Of a stretch of 64,000 nucleotides of DNA, positions 51,839 to 59,536 are shown in pieces. Position numbers and translations under genes: made by a program. Source of the DNA: JBBECJ01 sp963763325 (GTDB lineage Bacteria; Chloroflexota; Chloroflexia; Thermomicrobiales; CFX8); assembly GCA_963763325.1 (NCBI GenBank), contig CAVXOL010000021.1, positions 62,001-126,000 of the forward strand, read 5' to 3'. The notes beneath the pieces are model-generated. The model worked only from the letters and a program-made list of their open reading frames with translations. It searched no databases and had not been told where the DNA came from. How positions within the stretch are numbered: the stretch's first letter is position 1; every line of letters starts with the position of its first letter.

Positions 51839-52699
51839 TCACGTGTCACGCCGCAACGCCTCGGCGGTCGCAGCATCGGCCGGGAAGAACGACTCGATCG
51901 TGAGCTCGTCGAGGGTGACGTCGACGGCGGTGCCGAAGACGGTCGTTGTCGTGAAGAATGAGAGCAGGCCGTTGGGGGTCCGCAGGCGGATCGGGACGAC
52001 GAGGTCGCCGTAGCGAGCATCATCAAGGCGATGGGCGTTGTCGTCTGGGGCGGGATACCCGCTCAGTTCCGTGTGCAGGTCCGCCAGGACCGGATCGTGG
52101 CTCATCTCAACCTCCCGCGCGAGCCGCGTCAGGATGTGGCTGCGCCAGAAGGCGAGGTTTGCCGTTCGCTGCGCGAGGCCGTCGGGGTGGAGGCTGAGCC
52201 GCAGGACATTCACGGGCGGTGCCAGCAGCTCGGGCGCGACGCCATCCAGTAACGGCCCGACGGCGCGGTTGGCTGCGACGAGGTTCCAGTGCCGGTCGAT
52301 GGCCAGCGCGGGATACGGCTCGTGACCGGCCAGGACGAGATCGACCGCCTCACGCACAATACGCATGGCTGGGTCGTCGAGCGGTGTCGCGGCATAGATA
52401 GGCGCGTAACCTGCGGCGACGAGCAGCGTGTTGCGCTCACGCAGCGGGACGTCGAGATGCTCAGCCAGCCGGACCAGCATCTCACGGCTTGGCTGCGACC
52501 GGCCAGTCTCGACGAACGAGAGGTGCCGGGTCGAGACATCGGCGTTCAGGGCGAGGTCAAGCTGGCTGAGCCGGCGATGCTGCCGCCAGTTTCGCAACTG
52601 CTCTCCAACCGATCGATGGGTGCGCTGTGCCTGTGCCATGTCGGGATCGTACCGCCGATCGCGCATCGCCGCCATTACCTGCGACGTAATCGACGGCAT
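51839..52699 (-). CDS. XRE-family regulator with MmyB-like ligand domain
   Basis: 286 residues from 52699 (MPSITSQVMAAM), or 266 from 52639 (MAQAQRTHRS). HTH: QLRNWRQHRRLSQLDLALNADVSTRHLSFVETGRSQPS. The MmyB-like sensor (YPALAIDRHWNLVAANRAVGPL, NVLRLSLHPDGLA, RYGDLVVPIRLRTPNGLLSFF) binds an unknown ligand, probably lipid-like. The start at 52699 has GGGGAAT. Divergent from a SnoaL-like gene, a common pairing in which the regulator controls its neighbour. Confidence 0.85.
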   Translation of the reverse strand: MPSITSQVMAAMRDRRYDPDMAQAQRTHRSVGEQLRNWRQHRRLSQLDLALNADVSTRHLSFVETGRSQPSREMLVRLAEHLDVPLRERNTLLVAAGYAPIYAATPLDDPAMRIVREAVDLVLAGHEPYPALAIDRHWNLVAANRAVGPLLDGVAPELLAPPVNVLRLSLHPDGLAQRTANLAFWRSHILTRLAREVEMSHDPVLADLHTELSGYPAPDDNAHRLDDARYGDLVVPIRLRTPNGLLSFFTTTTVFGTAVDVTLDELTIESFFPADAATAEALRRDT

Positions 52700-52780
52700 G
52701 TAGATTCCCCGGCAGAATGGACGCACGGTAGCCGGCGACGATGGGTGACGCCGGCCAGACAGGGACACAGGAGGTCCAGC

Positions 52781-53155
52781 ATGTCCACGACGACGGATGT
52801 CAGCACAACGGTTAATACCTACGTCGCGGCCTGGAACGAGACTGACCCGGTGCGGCGGCGCGGGTTGATCGCCGAGGCATGGGCCGAAGACGGCAGCTAT
52901 CTCGATCCGGTGCTGTCCGGGGAGCGCCATAGCGGCATCGACGCGATGATCGCGGCTGCTCAGGAACAGTTCGACGGCTATGTGGTCCGGCTGGCCGGGC
53001 CGGTCGATAGCCACCACGACCGCATCCGCTTTCAATGGGAAATCGGCCCGACGGACGGTGGCGAGGCTGCCGTTATCGGGATCGACTTCGGGGTCGTCGG
53101 GCCTGACGGCCGGCTGCAGTCGATCACCGGGTTCTTCGACCGCTATCCCCAGTAG
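52781..53155 (+). CDS. SnoaL-like NTF2-family protein
   Basis: 124-residue alpha+beta barrel of the nuclear transport factor 2 fold (YVAAWNETDPVRRRGLIAEAW, GSYLDPVLSGERHSGIDAMI, GFFDRYPQ). No catalytic His/Asp pair of known isomerases can be picked out. ATG at 52781 with AGGAGG. Divergent from the XRE/MmyB regulator, 81 bases away, and likely its target. Such small proteins bind hydrophobic ligands. Confidence 0.85.
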   Translation: MSTTTDVSTTVNTYVAAWNETDPVRRRGLIAEAWAEDGSYLDPVLSGERHSGIDAMIAAAQEQFDGYVVRLAGPVDSHHDRIRFQWEIGPTDGGEAAVIGIDFGVVGPDGRLQSITGFFDRYPQ

Positions 53156-53178
53156 CAACAGCGTTCCGTTGCACGGTC

Positions 53179-53204
53179 CGAGGGGCGGCGTCCACCGCCC
53201 CTCG
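53179..53204 (+). terminator. hairpin after the SnoaL-like gene
   Basis: Perfect 10-bp stem CGAGGGGCGG/CCGCCCCTCG, 6-base loop, 23 bases after the stop; no T-run, so terminator function is moderate. Confidence 0.55.
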
Positions 53205-53227
53205 CGAGATATGGACAGGAGGAATCT

Positions 53228-53636
53228 GTGATCACTGCCATCCTGAGAACCAACGCCGAACAATCGTCGTTGCTACGCCGGTCGCTGCTGGCAGATGTCG
53301 TCGTGTCCGGCAGCGCCGGTCTGCTGCTGACACTGGCCGCCGGGCCGCTCGGGGATCTGTTCGATCTGCCGGTCTCGCTGCTGCGAGTCGCCGGTATCTC
53401 GTTCCTGCCCTACGCGGCGTTCGTCGCCTATGTCGCGACGCGCGCGGAGATCCCACGTCCCGGTGCCTGGGCAGTCGTCGGCGCCAACCTGACCTGGGCA
53501 GCTGTCAGCCTGCTGGCGCTCGTCGCTGGCTGGGTCGATCCATCGGGCATCGGTGTCGCGTTTGTCGATTGCACAGGCGGCAGCCGTCAGCGTCTTTGCC
53601 GGGTTGCAATACGCCGGCCTGCGTCGCGAGGCGTGA
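53228..53636 (+). CDS. four-helix membrane protein (frame break near end)
   Basis: About 135 residues: VVVSGSAGLLLTLAAGPL, VAGISFLPYAAFVAYVA, AVVGANLTWAAVSLLALVAGW and, in the next frame, IAQAAAVSVFAGLQYAGL. GTG at 53228 with AGGAGG. A one-base shift near 53560-53570 separates the last helix. Convergent 50-base overlap with the formate/nitrite channel. Function unknown, likely small integral membrane protein of the SnoaL operon. Confidence 0.75.
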
Positions 53637-54558
53637 GTGCGCCGGCCTCGGTGACACCGTCACTCGTTACGATGGCGGCGTCACCGGCTCTCTGCGATCC
53701 ACGCAGGTAGACGAGCCAGTAGATACCGCCAACCAGCAGGCCGCCGCCGATCAGGTTTCCGATGGTGACGGGCAGCAGGTTATCGAACAGGAACCCGGTC
53801 CAGGTCAAGCCGGTAGTCGCGTCGGCTGCCGGGCCACCGGCGGCGATGACCGCCTCCTCGTCCTTGAGCAGGATGCCGAGCGGTATGAAGTAGAGATTGG
53901 CGATCGAGTGCTCGAAGCCGGCCGCGACGAAGGCGGCGATCGGCGGGATGATCGCGAAGATCCGATCGACGTTGCTGCGAGCCGAGAAGCAGAGCCAGAC
54001 TGCCAGGCAGACGAGTGCGTTACAGAGGATGCCGCGCGCCACGGCCTCGGTGAACGATAGCTCCACTTTTGCATTCGCGATCGAGACCGCGCTGGCGCCC
54101 ACACGTCCATCGGCCAGCTTCCACTGCCCGGCAGCGTAGACCAGCCCAACTGTTGCAAGCGCGCCAACCAGGTTGCCAGCATATGCCAGGACCCAGTTGC
54201 GCAGGAGCAGCCGGGTCGAGACGCGTCGCCCCAGCCAGGCCATCACGATCAGCGTGTTGCCGGTGAACAGCTCTGCCCCGGCAATGACGACCAGGATCAG
54301 GCCCAGTGAGAACGCGATACCAGCCAGGAGCCGGGTCGGCCCCCAGCCGAGCGTCGAGTCAACGCCGATGACGGTCGAGAAGACGGCCCCAAGCGCGATG
54401 AATGCCCCGGCCAGGACGCCGAGCGTCAGGAGCGTCAGCGTGTCCAGTTGGGCCTTGGCAATGCCCACCGTTTGCGCGCGGCCAGCCATCTCGGCAGGCC
54501 CATACGGGTCGATCCGCAGATCCGTGCTGGAGATGCGCGGAGAGATCGTATCAACCAC
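53587..54558 (-). CDS. formate/nitrite transporter (FNT) family channel
   Basis: 323 residues, six membrane helices in the FNT arrangement. Conserved elements are SLGLILVVIAGAELFTGNTL (helix 2 region with the GAELFTGN signature) and WVLAYAGNLVGALATV, RGILCNALVCLAVWL and GFEHSIANLYFIPLGIL. GTG at 54558 behind GGAAGGG. Pentameric anion channel for formate, nitrite or hydrosulfide; substrate not determinable. C-terminal 30 residues overlap the convergent gene's end. Confidence 0.9.
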   Translation of the reverse strand: MVDTISPRISSTDLRIDPYGPAEMAGRAQTVGIAKAQLDTLTLLTLGVLAGAFIALGAVFSTVIGVDSTLGWGPTRLLAGIAFSLGLILVVIAGAELFTGNTLIVMAWLGRRVSTRLLLRNWVLAYAGNLVGALATVGLVYAAGQWKLADGRVGASAVSIANAKVELSFTEAVARGILCNALVCLAVWLCFSARSNVDRIFAIIPPIAAFVAAGFEHSIANLYFIPLGILLKDEEAVIAAGGPAADATTGLTWTGFLFDNLLPVTIGNLIGGGLLVGGIYWLVYLRGSQRAGDAAIVTSDGVTEAGALTPRDAGRRIATRQRR

Positions 54559-54627
54559 GCATCACGTCCCTTCCTGCCCGAGCGCATTCACAGTCTCACG
54601 GTTCGCGCGACACCGTCTGCCAGCCTG

Positions 54628-55296
54628 CTACCAGCCCCGGATGATCTCGGCTGAGACGTTCAGGCGCACATGCTTGTGCGTGATCGCCGCGACGCAGGAC
54701 GTCGGGATCTTGAAATCGAGGTGATGGATCAGTCCTGTTCTGGCAACGATTTCGATCAGGTCGCCGTCGTCTTTGTAGACAACATGCTCGACTGTCCCGA
54801 TCTTCTGCCCGTCGGACGCGATGACATCGGTACCGGTGTCGATCAGGATCGACGTATCGGGCAGGTCGGATCGCACCTGGACCGGTGCCGCCTCGATCAC
54901 GGCCGCGAGATATCCAGCTGGATCTGAGACGTGCATCCCCCGACCAACCGAGCCGGCTCCCCACATGACAGGCTGGCTCATGGTGGGGCCGCCCCCGACC
55001 GCAAACCGCGCTGACCGGTAGTTGGTCGTGTCGGCGACGACGTAGTCATGGGTCACGAGGGGCGGCATTTTCTCAACTTCGGCTGCATCGATGTTCAGGT
55101 AGACGGTGCCTTCCGCGTTAACGCGATCGACATGACGCATACCGACGATTCGGTCGGTTGGGAAGAGAGACCCCTGATGAACGATGATCTCGACCAGGTT
55201 CATTTTGTCGGCATCGACAACCAGACCGTCTACCTTGCCGACCTGCTTGGTGTCCGTGCTGAAAACGACGGCTCCGAGACGTACATCAAATGTCAT
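54628..55296 (-). CDS. two-domain PRC-barrel protein
   Basis: 222 residues. N-terminal FDVRLGAVVFSTDTKQVGKV with FPTDRIVGMRHV, and C-terminal GTDVIASDGQKIGTVEHVVY with LDFKIPTSCVAAI, two PRC-barrel-like copies around a linker. ATG at 55296 with AAGGGGG; upstream Met at 55341 is less likely. Functional link to the DUF2382 gene elsewhere in the window is only by domain. Soluble, probably stress-related. Confidence 0.82.
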   Translation of the reverse strand: MTFDVRLGAVVFSTDTKQVGKVDGLVVDADKMNLVEIIVHQGSLFPTDRIVGMRHVDRVNAEGTVYLNIDAAEVEKMPPLVTHDYVVADTTNYRSARFAVGGGPTMSQPVMWGAGSVGRGMHVSDPAGYLAAVIEAAPVQVRSDLPDTSILIDTGTDVIASDGQKIGTVEHVVYKDDGDLIEIVARTGLIHHLDFKIPTSCVAAITHKHVRLNVSAEIIRGW

Positions 55297-55403
55297 GGTC
55301 TGCCCCCTTCGTGCTGCGGCTGGTGTGGAACGCGTCCACACTCATCTCGCTCACACTAGCGGCTGGCCTGTCGCAAAAGCGGGTGACAGCGGCGGCAGAT
55401 GTA

Positions 55404-55994
55404 TCAGTCTCGTGACAATCTCGATCCAGCCAGATCGGATTTCGTTGCAGGACGCTGCCATTGACGCCACTCATGGTCGAGGATGGCGTAGATCAGGGTG
55501 TCCCACCAGCGGTCGCGAAAGTACTGGTGCTCCCGGAAGTGCGCTTCGCGGCGCATGCCGAGCTTTTCGAGGACATGTGCTGAGCCGATGTTGTCGGCGA
55601 CGCATTCTGCCCAGATGCGGTGCAGCTTCAGCTCCTCGAAGCCGAAGCGGACGATGGCCGTTGCCGCTTCGGTTGCGTAGCCATTGCCCCAGTCGTCCGG
55701 GTTCAGTTCGTAGCCGATGTTGGCCTCGCCGAGGTCGGGATCGTTGACACGGATACCGCAGTTGCCGATCAGACGGCCATCCGGCTTGCTGATGAGGGCC
55801 AACTGCCACTTGCAGCGCGGATCTTCCGCCTGCGACGAGACGAACATGGCGACGAGATCGCGGACGAACCCCTCCCGATCGGGCAGGTCGGGGTTGTAAC
55901 GCTGGTAACGCGGGTCGTTCCAGTAGTCCAGGATCGTGGGCCAGTCCTCAGCACGGAACTCGCGCAGGAGCAGCCGCTCAGTCTCAATCTGCAT
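55404..55994 (-). CDS. GNAT-family N-acetyltransferase, RimJ/RimL type
   Basis: 196-residue acetyltransferase. TERLLLREFRAEDWPTILDYW and GYELNPDDWGNGYATEAATA form the acetyl-CoA-binding loop of RimJ-like enzymes; HRIWAECVADNIGSAHVLEKLGMRREAHF ends the fold. Start at 55994 with GGAGG; the longer frame to 56138 is intergenic. Acceptor (ribosomal protein or small amine) unknown. Confidence 0.88.
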   Translation of the reverse strand: MQIETERLLLREFRAEDWPTILDYWNDPRYQRYNPDLPDREGFVRDLVAMFVSSQAEDPRCKWQLALISKPDGRLIGNCGIRVNDPDLGEANIGYELNPDDWGNGYATEAATAIVRFGFEELKLHRIWAECVADNIGSAHVLEKLGMRREAHFREHQYFRDRWWDTLIYAILDHEWRQWQRPATKSDLAGSRLSRD

Positions 55995-56159
55995 CCAGCC
56001 TCCAGGGCGAACATGATGCATCTCCGACATGCCGTTCGCTGTTCGCAACAAACCTCCGTTTACCACTTCGTGTGATTCACAGGTTGTCGCGAACAGGTTA
56101 GCGGATGCGCTACACTGTGCGCGATTATCACGGGGCATCGTGAACGGGAACGGTCCGAG

Positions 56160-58148
56160 ATGGTCTGTCCCAGGTGCGGGTTATGGAACCCCCAGCGGAA
56201 CGCGACCTGCGAGTCGTGCGGGGAGCCACTGCACGCGAACCGGACGCCCCAGACTCGCGATGACCAGATGGCCCTTCCATTGACCGATGCTGCCGCGATC
56301 GCCGCGGCGTTCCCGGCCGGGATACCCGGCATGGCAGCGCAACCGGCTCCCGCGCCGCAGATCGTCCAGACCGCGCCGGCCCAGCCGCGTGCCAGGGCTG
56401 ACGAGGCATCGCTCTATGCGCCAGTGCTGGGGCCGGCCAACCGGGAGAGCTTCTTCGCTGCCCAGCGCCGCCACCGTCGCGCGACCTGGAAGCTGACGGC
56501 TGGATCGGCTGTCGCCGCGATCGTTACCGGTATTCCGCTCTCGCTGGTGCTAACGCCGGTCCTGTTCGCCACAATCCTGATCCTGACGCGGCTGCTGCAC
56601 ATCGTTGTGCCGGTCCCGGATATCGTCTGGGACACGTACCGCGACACCGGTCTCGTCCTGGGCGATGTCGTTGAAGCAACCGACGATCCGGCGACGCCGT
56701 TTGTCGAGGAAGATGACTTCAGCCGGGTACCGATCTCGTTGTTCATCAAGGCAGCGGCGGTCTGGCTCCTGCCGGGCATCATCCTGATGCTGATGATCTG
56801 GCCGGCATTGATCCACCTCTTCCGGCACGGCGGCGCTGGTGGCGTCCTCCTCTCACTCGGCGCGCGCGAGCCGGTGATGACCGATCTCGAGGAGCGCCAG
56901 CTCGTCAACGTCGTCGAGGAGATGGCGATTGCGGCCGGTCTGCCGCCGCCACGCGTCAGGCTGATCGACGCAAGTGTTGCAAACGCCGCGGCAGTTGGCT
57001 CCTCGCCTGAAGACGCCACAATCGTTGTCTCCCGAGCACTGCTGGACGATCTCGACCGCGACGAGACACAGGGTGTTCTGGCGCACCTGATCGCCTCGAT
57101 CGGCAACGGTGACCTGCGCGGCGCGATGTCGATCGTCGCCATCTACCAGACCTTCGGGTTCGCCTCGGCGCTCGTCAAGGCACCGATCTCCGGTCCGGCC
57201 CGAACGACCGTCAAGCGGATGCTCGGCTACGTCTTCAGCCGCCACAAGCCGCAAGAGCGCGCCGCCGAGGCGAACATCATCTCGGAGATGCTGACATCGG
57301 GCATCTGGGAGAACCAGGAGGACGACTTCTCGGATATGGACGAGGGTGCTGGCGCGGTCGTCGAGCGGCCGGGCCCATCGGTCCGGTGGCTGCTGTATTT
57401 CCCAATGCTCTTCATCGTCGTCTTCATGGCGACGCTGCTACTCGAGTTCCCCGACGCGCTACGGCGCCTGTCACTGCTGGGCGTCTTCGGACTCGCAGGT
57501 CTGATCGTCTGGTACCAGCGCCGTTATGTCGCCTATGCCGTGCCGAGGGCGTTGAAGATGGCGCGCATGATGGTGATGTTGCCCTACTACATGGCGGCGA
57601 CACTGCCGCAGATCATGATCATGATGATGACCAGCTTCATGCTGGAGCCACTGCTGGCCTTCCTCTGGCGGACCCGCCGCTACCTGGCCGACGCAACGGC
57701 TGTTCAGCTCACCCGGCAACCCGACTGGATCGCCCAGGGACTGAACGGGCTGATCCAGCGTGGCGCGATCATCCCTGGTGGCAAGTGGGCCGGACCTGCT
57801 CTTCGTCGTCGGTCCGCAGATCGGGTCCGGCTTCAGCGCAGCCAGCGGTGGCAGCGTCGTCAGCTTCCATCCGCCACTGGCAAAGCGGCTCCAGAAGCTG
57901 CGGCGGATGGGAGCATCCGGCGCCGAGGTTCAGCAGGCGCCGAAGCGTCCGAAATCCAGGTGCGCGACGACGCCAAGGTCCATCCACTCGTGCGGCTGTT
58001 CATCGTTCCGATCGGGTTCATCCTGATGACAGTCGTCGCGGTCCTGATGGTCGTCGCCCTCGCGCTCCTGGGGCTGCTGGCCTTCGGTGCCTGCGCGATC
58101 CTGATGGCAGTGGTGTATGGGTTGTTTTTGCTGCTCGCGCCAACGTGA
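56160..58148 (+). CDS. M48-fold membrane protein with destroyed zinc site (two compensating frame breaks)
   Basis: 662 residues: N-terminal zinc ribbon (VCPRCGLWNPQRNATCESCG), several membrane helices, and an M48/HtpX-like domain. In active M48 proteases the first motif is HExxH; here residues 309-313 are HLIAS (LAHLIASIGNGDLRG), and the third-ligand Glu before LAD is Arg (RRYLADATAVQLTR), so zinc ligands are gone. Near 57795-57950 two shifts hide the typical LLFVVGPQIG...VSFHPPLAKRLQKLRRMG text. Followed by lemA, the usual partner. Confidence 0.8.
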   Translation: MVCPRCGLWNPQRNATCESCGEPLHANRTPQTRDDQMALPLTDAAAIAAAFPAGIPGMAAQPAPAPQIVQTAPAQPRARADEASLYAPVLGPANRESFFAAQRRHRRATWKLTAGSAVAAIVTGIPLSLVLTPVLFATILILTRLLHIVVPVPDIVWDTYRDTGLVLGDVVEATDDPATPFVEEDDFSRVPISLFIKAAAVWLLPGIILMLMIWPALIHLFRHGGAGGVLLSLGAREPVMTDLEERQLVNVVEEMAIAAGLPPPRVRLIDASVANAAAVGSSPEDATIVVSRALLDDLDRDETQGVLAHLIASIGNGDLRGAMSIVAIYQTFGFASALVKAPISGPARTTVKRMLGYVFSRHKPQERAAEANIISEMLTSGIWENQEDDFSDMDEGAGAVVERPGPSVRWLLYFPMLFIVVFMATLLLEFPDALRRLSLLGVFGLAGLIVWYQRRYVAYAVPRALKMARMMVMLPYYMAATLPQIMIMMMTSFMLEPLLAFLWRTRRYLADATAVQLTRQPDWIAQGLNGLIQRGAIIPGGKWAGPALRRRSADRVRLQRSQRWQRRQLPSATGKAAPEAAADGSIRRRGSAGAEASEIQVRDDAKVHPLVRLFIVPIGFILMTVVAVLMVVALALLGLLAFGACAILMAVVYGLFLLLAPT

Positions 58149-58152
58149 GACG

Positions 58153-58262
58153 TCGGGAATCGGTGTTTGGGAATCGAGGATAGGTTGCCGAGATAAGAGC
58201 GGGCGTAAGAACCCGAAGCCGCCGATCTACTCAATTCCCGATTCCCGAACACCGATTCCCGA
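58153..58262. repeat. family-C inverted repeat, copy 2
   Basis: TCGGGAATCGGTGTT... arm (58153-58178) and near complement ending at 58262, separated by about 50 bases; same CGGGAATCG word as copy 1. Between the M48-fold gene and lemA. Confidence 0.78.
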
Positions 58263-58282
58263 AGCATCGAAAGGATCAGACC

Positions 58283-58845
58283 ATGTTGCCAGCAATCATC
58301 ATCGGCGCCGTCTTACTGGTGATCGCGATCGTGCTGATCGTGATCTACAACGGGCTGGTCGGCAAGCGCAACCAGGTTCGCAATGCCTGGGGACAGATCG
58401 ACGTCCAGCTCAACCGACGGCATGATCTGATCCCGAATCTGGTCAACGCCGTCAAGGGATATATGGCGCACGAACAGGGCATTCTCGAACGGGTAACGGA
58501 GCCGCGCGCAGCCAGGCGATCGCGGCCGGCGCGAACGTCCCGCAACGCGCCGAGGCCGAGAACCAGTTGACGGGGGCCATCCGCTCGCTGTTCGCTGTCG
58601 CCGAGAACTACCCGCAACTGCGCGCCAGCGAGAACATGCTCGCGCTCCAGGAGGAGCTCGCGAGCACCGAGAACCGGATCGCGTTTGCCCGGCAGCACTA
58701 CAACGACAGCGTCATGGAGTACAACACCGCCCGCGAGACGATCCCGGCCGTCTTCGTCGCCGGGATGCTCGGCTTTGTGCAGGAGCCACTCTTCACCCTC
58801 GATGCAGCCGCGCCCGAACGGGCCGTGCCGCAGGTGGCGTTTTAG
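58283..58845 (+). CDS. lemA: LemA-family protein (one frame break)
   Basis: About 187 residues. One N-terminal membrane helix (AIIIGAVLLVIAIVLIVIYNGL) then the coiled LemA domain (NQVRNAWGQIDVQLNRRHDL, PNLVNAVKGYMAHEQGILE). After a one-base shift near 58495 it continues SLFAVAENYPQLRASENM and ENRIAFARQHYNDSVMEYNT. LemA is commonly encoded beside M48-type membrane proteins. ATG at 58283 behind AAAGGA. Confidence 0.87.
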
Positions 58846-58892
58846 CTGAGGGAACAGGGATCAGGGAACAGGGGCTATGATACGCTCGCAAT

Positions 58893-59515
58893 ATGAGTGA
58901 GTTGGAAACATCCACGCCGATAGAGTCACGGGCAACGCAACTGATGGTGTTCCCGCGGACAGTCGCACGCAAGCTGGCCGGGGTGATATCGGGGCGGGAT
59001 GAAGCGGAACTGTACCGGCGCGCAGTCGGTCTGCTGGAGTTGCAGCTCGAGGACATCGTCCTGGAGGTCGGCTGCGGCGCCGGGGTTGGCATCGAACAGG
59101 CGGCCGAGATCGCTGCTCTTGGCAAGGTCTGCGGGATCGAGCCGTCAGCGGATCTGCTCGAAGAAGCACGAGCGCGAAACGCTGACGCACTCGCCAGCGG
59201 TTACGTCGAATTGCAGCAGGGGTTGGCGTCACACCTGCCGTGGCCGGGCACGACGTTCCACAAGGTGCTGGCCGTCAACAGCCCGCGCGACTGGCCGCAG
59301 CCGGTGGTCAACCTGCAAGAGATTCGCGCGTGATGCGACCAGGCGGCAGGCTGGCCGTCGTCATCCAGCCGCCTCGGCGGGCGGCGCGCGATGGCGTTCG
59401 CGATCTGGCCGAGCTCTGGGCGCACCGGGTCGATGAGGCTGGCTTCCAGGAGGTGCGCTTCGGCATCGTCAGCGTCGGCCGTGGGAGCGCGGCTGCGATC
59501 ACCGGGACGGCGTAG
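58893..59515 (+). CDS. class I methyltransferase (one frame break)
   Basis: About 207 residues. SAM motif IVLEVGCGAGVGIEQAAEIA, EPSADLLEEARARN, and after a shift near 59330 VMRPGGRLAVVIQPP. Start at 58893. Lies between lemA and the AAA-LuxR gene, no operon partner evident. Substrate unknown. Confidence 0.8.
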
Positions 59516-59536
59516 CGGCCAGGAGTCTTCACTGCC

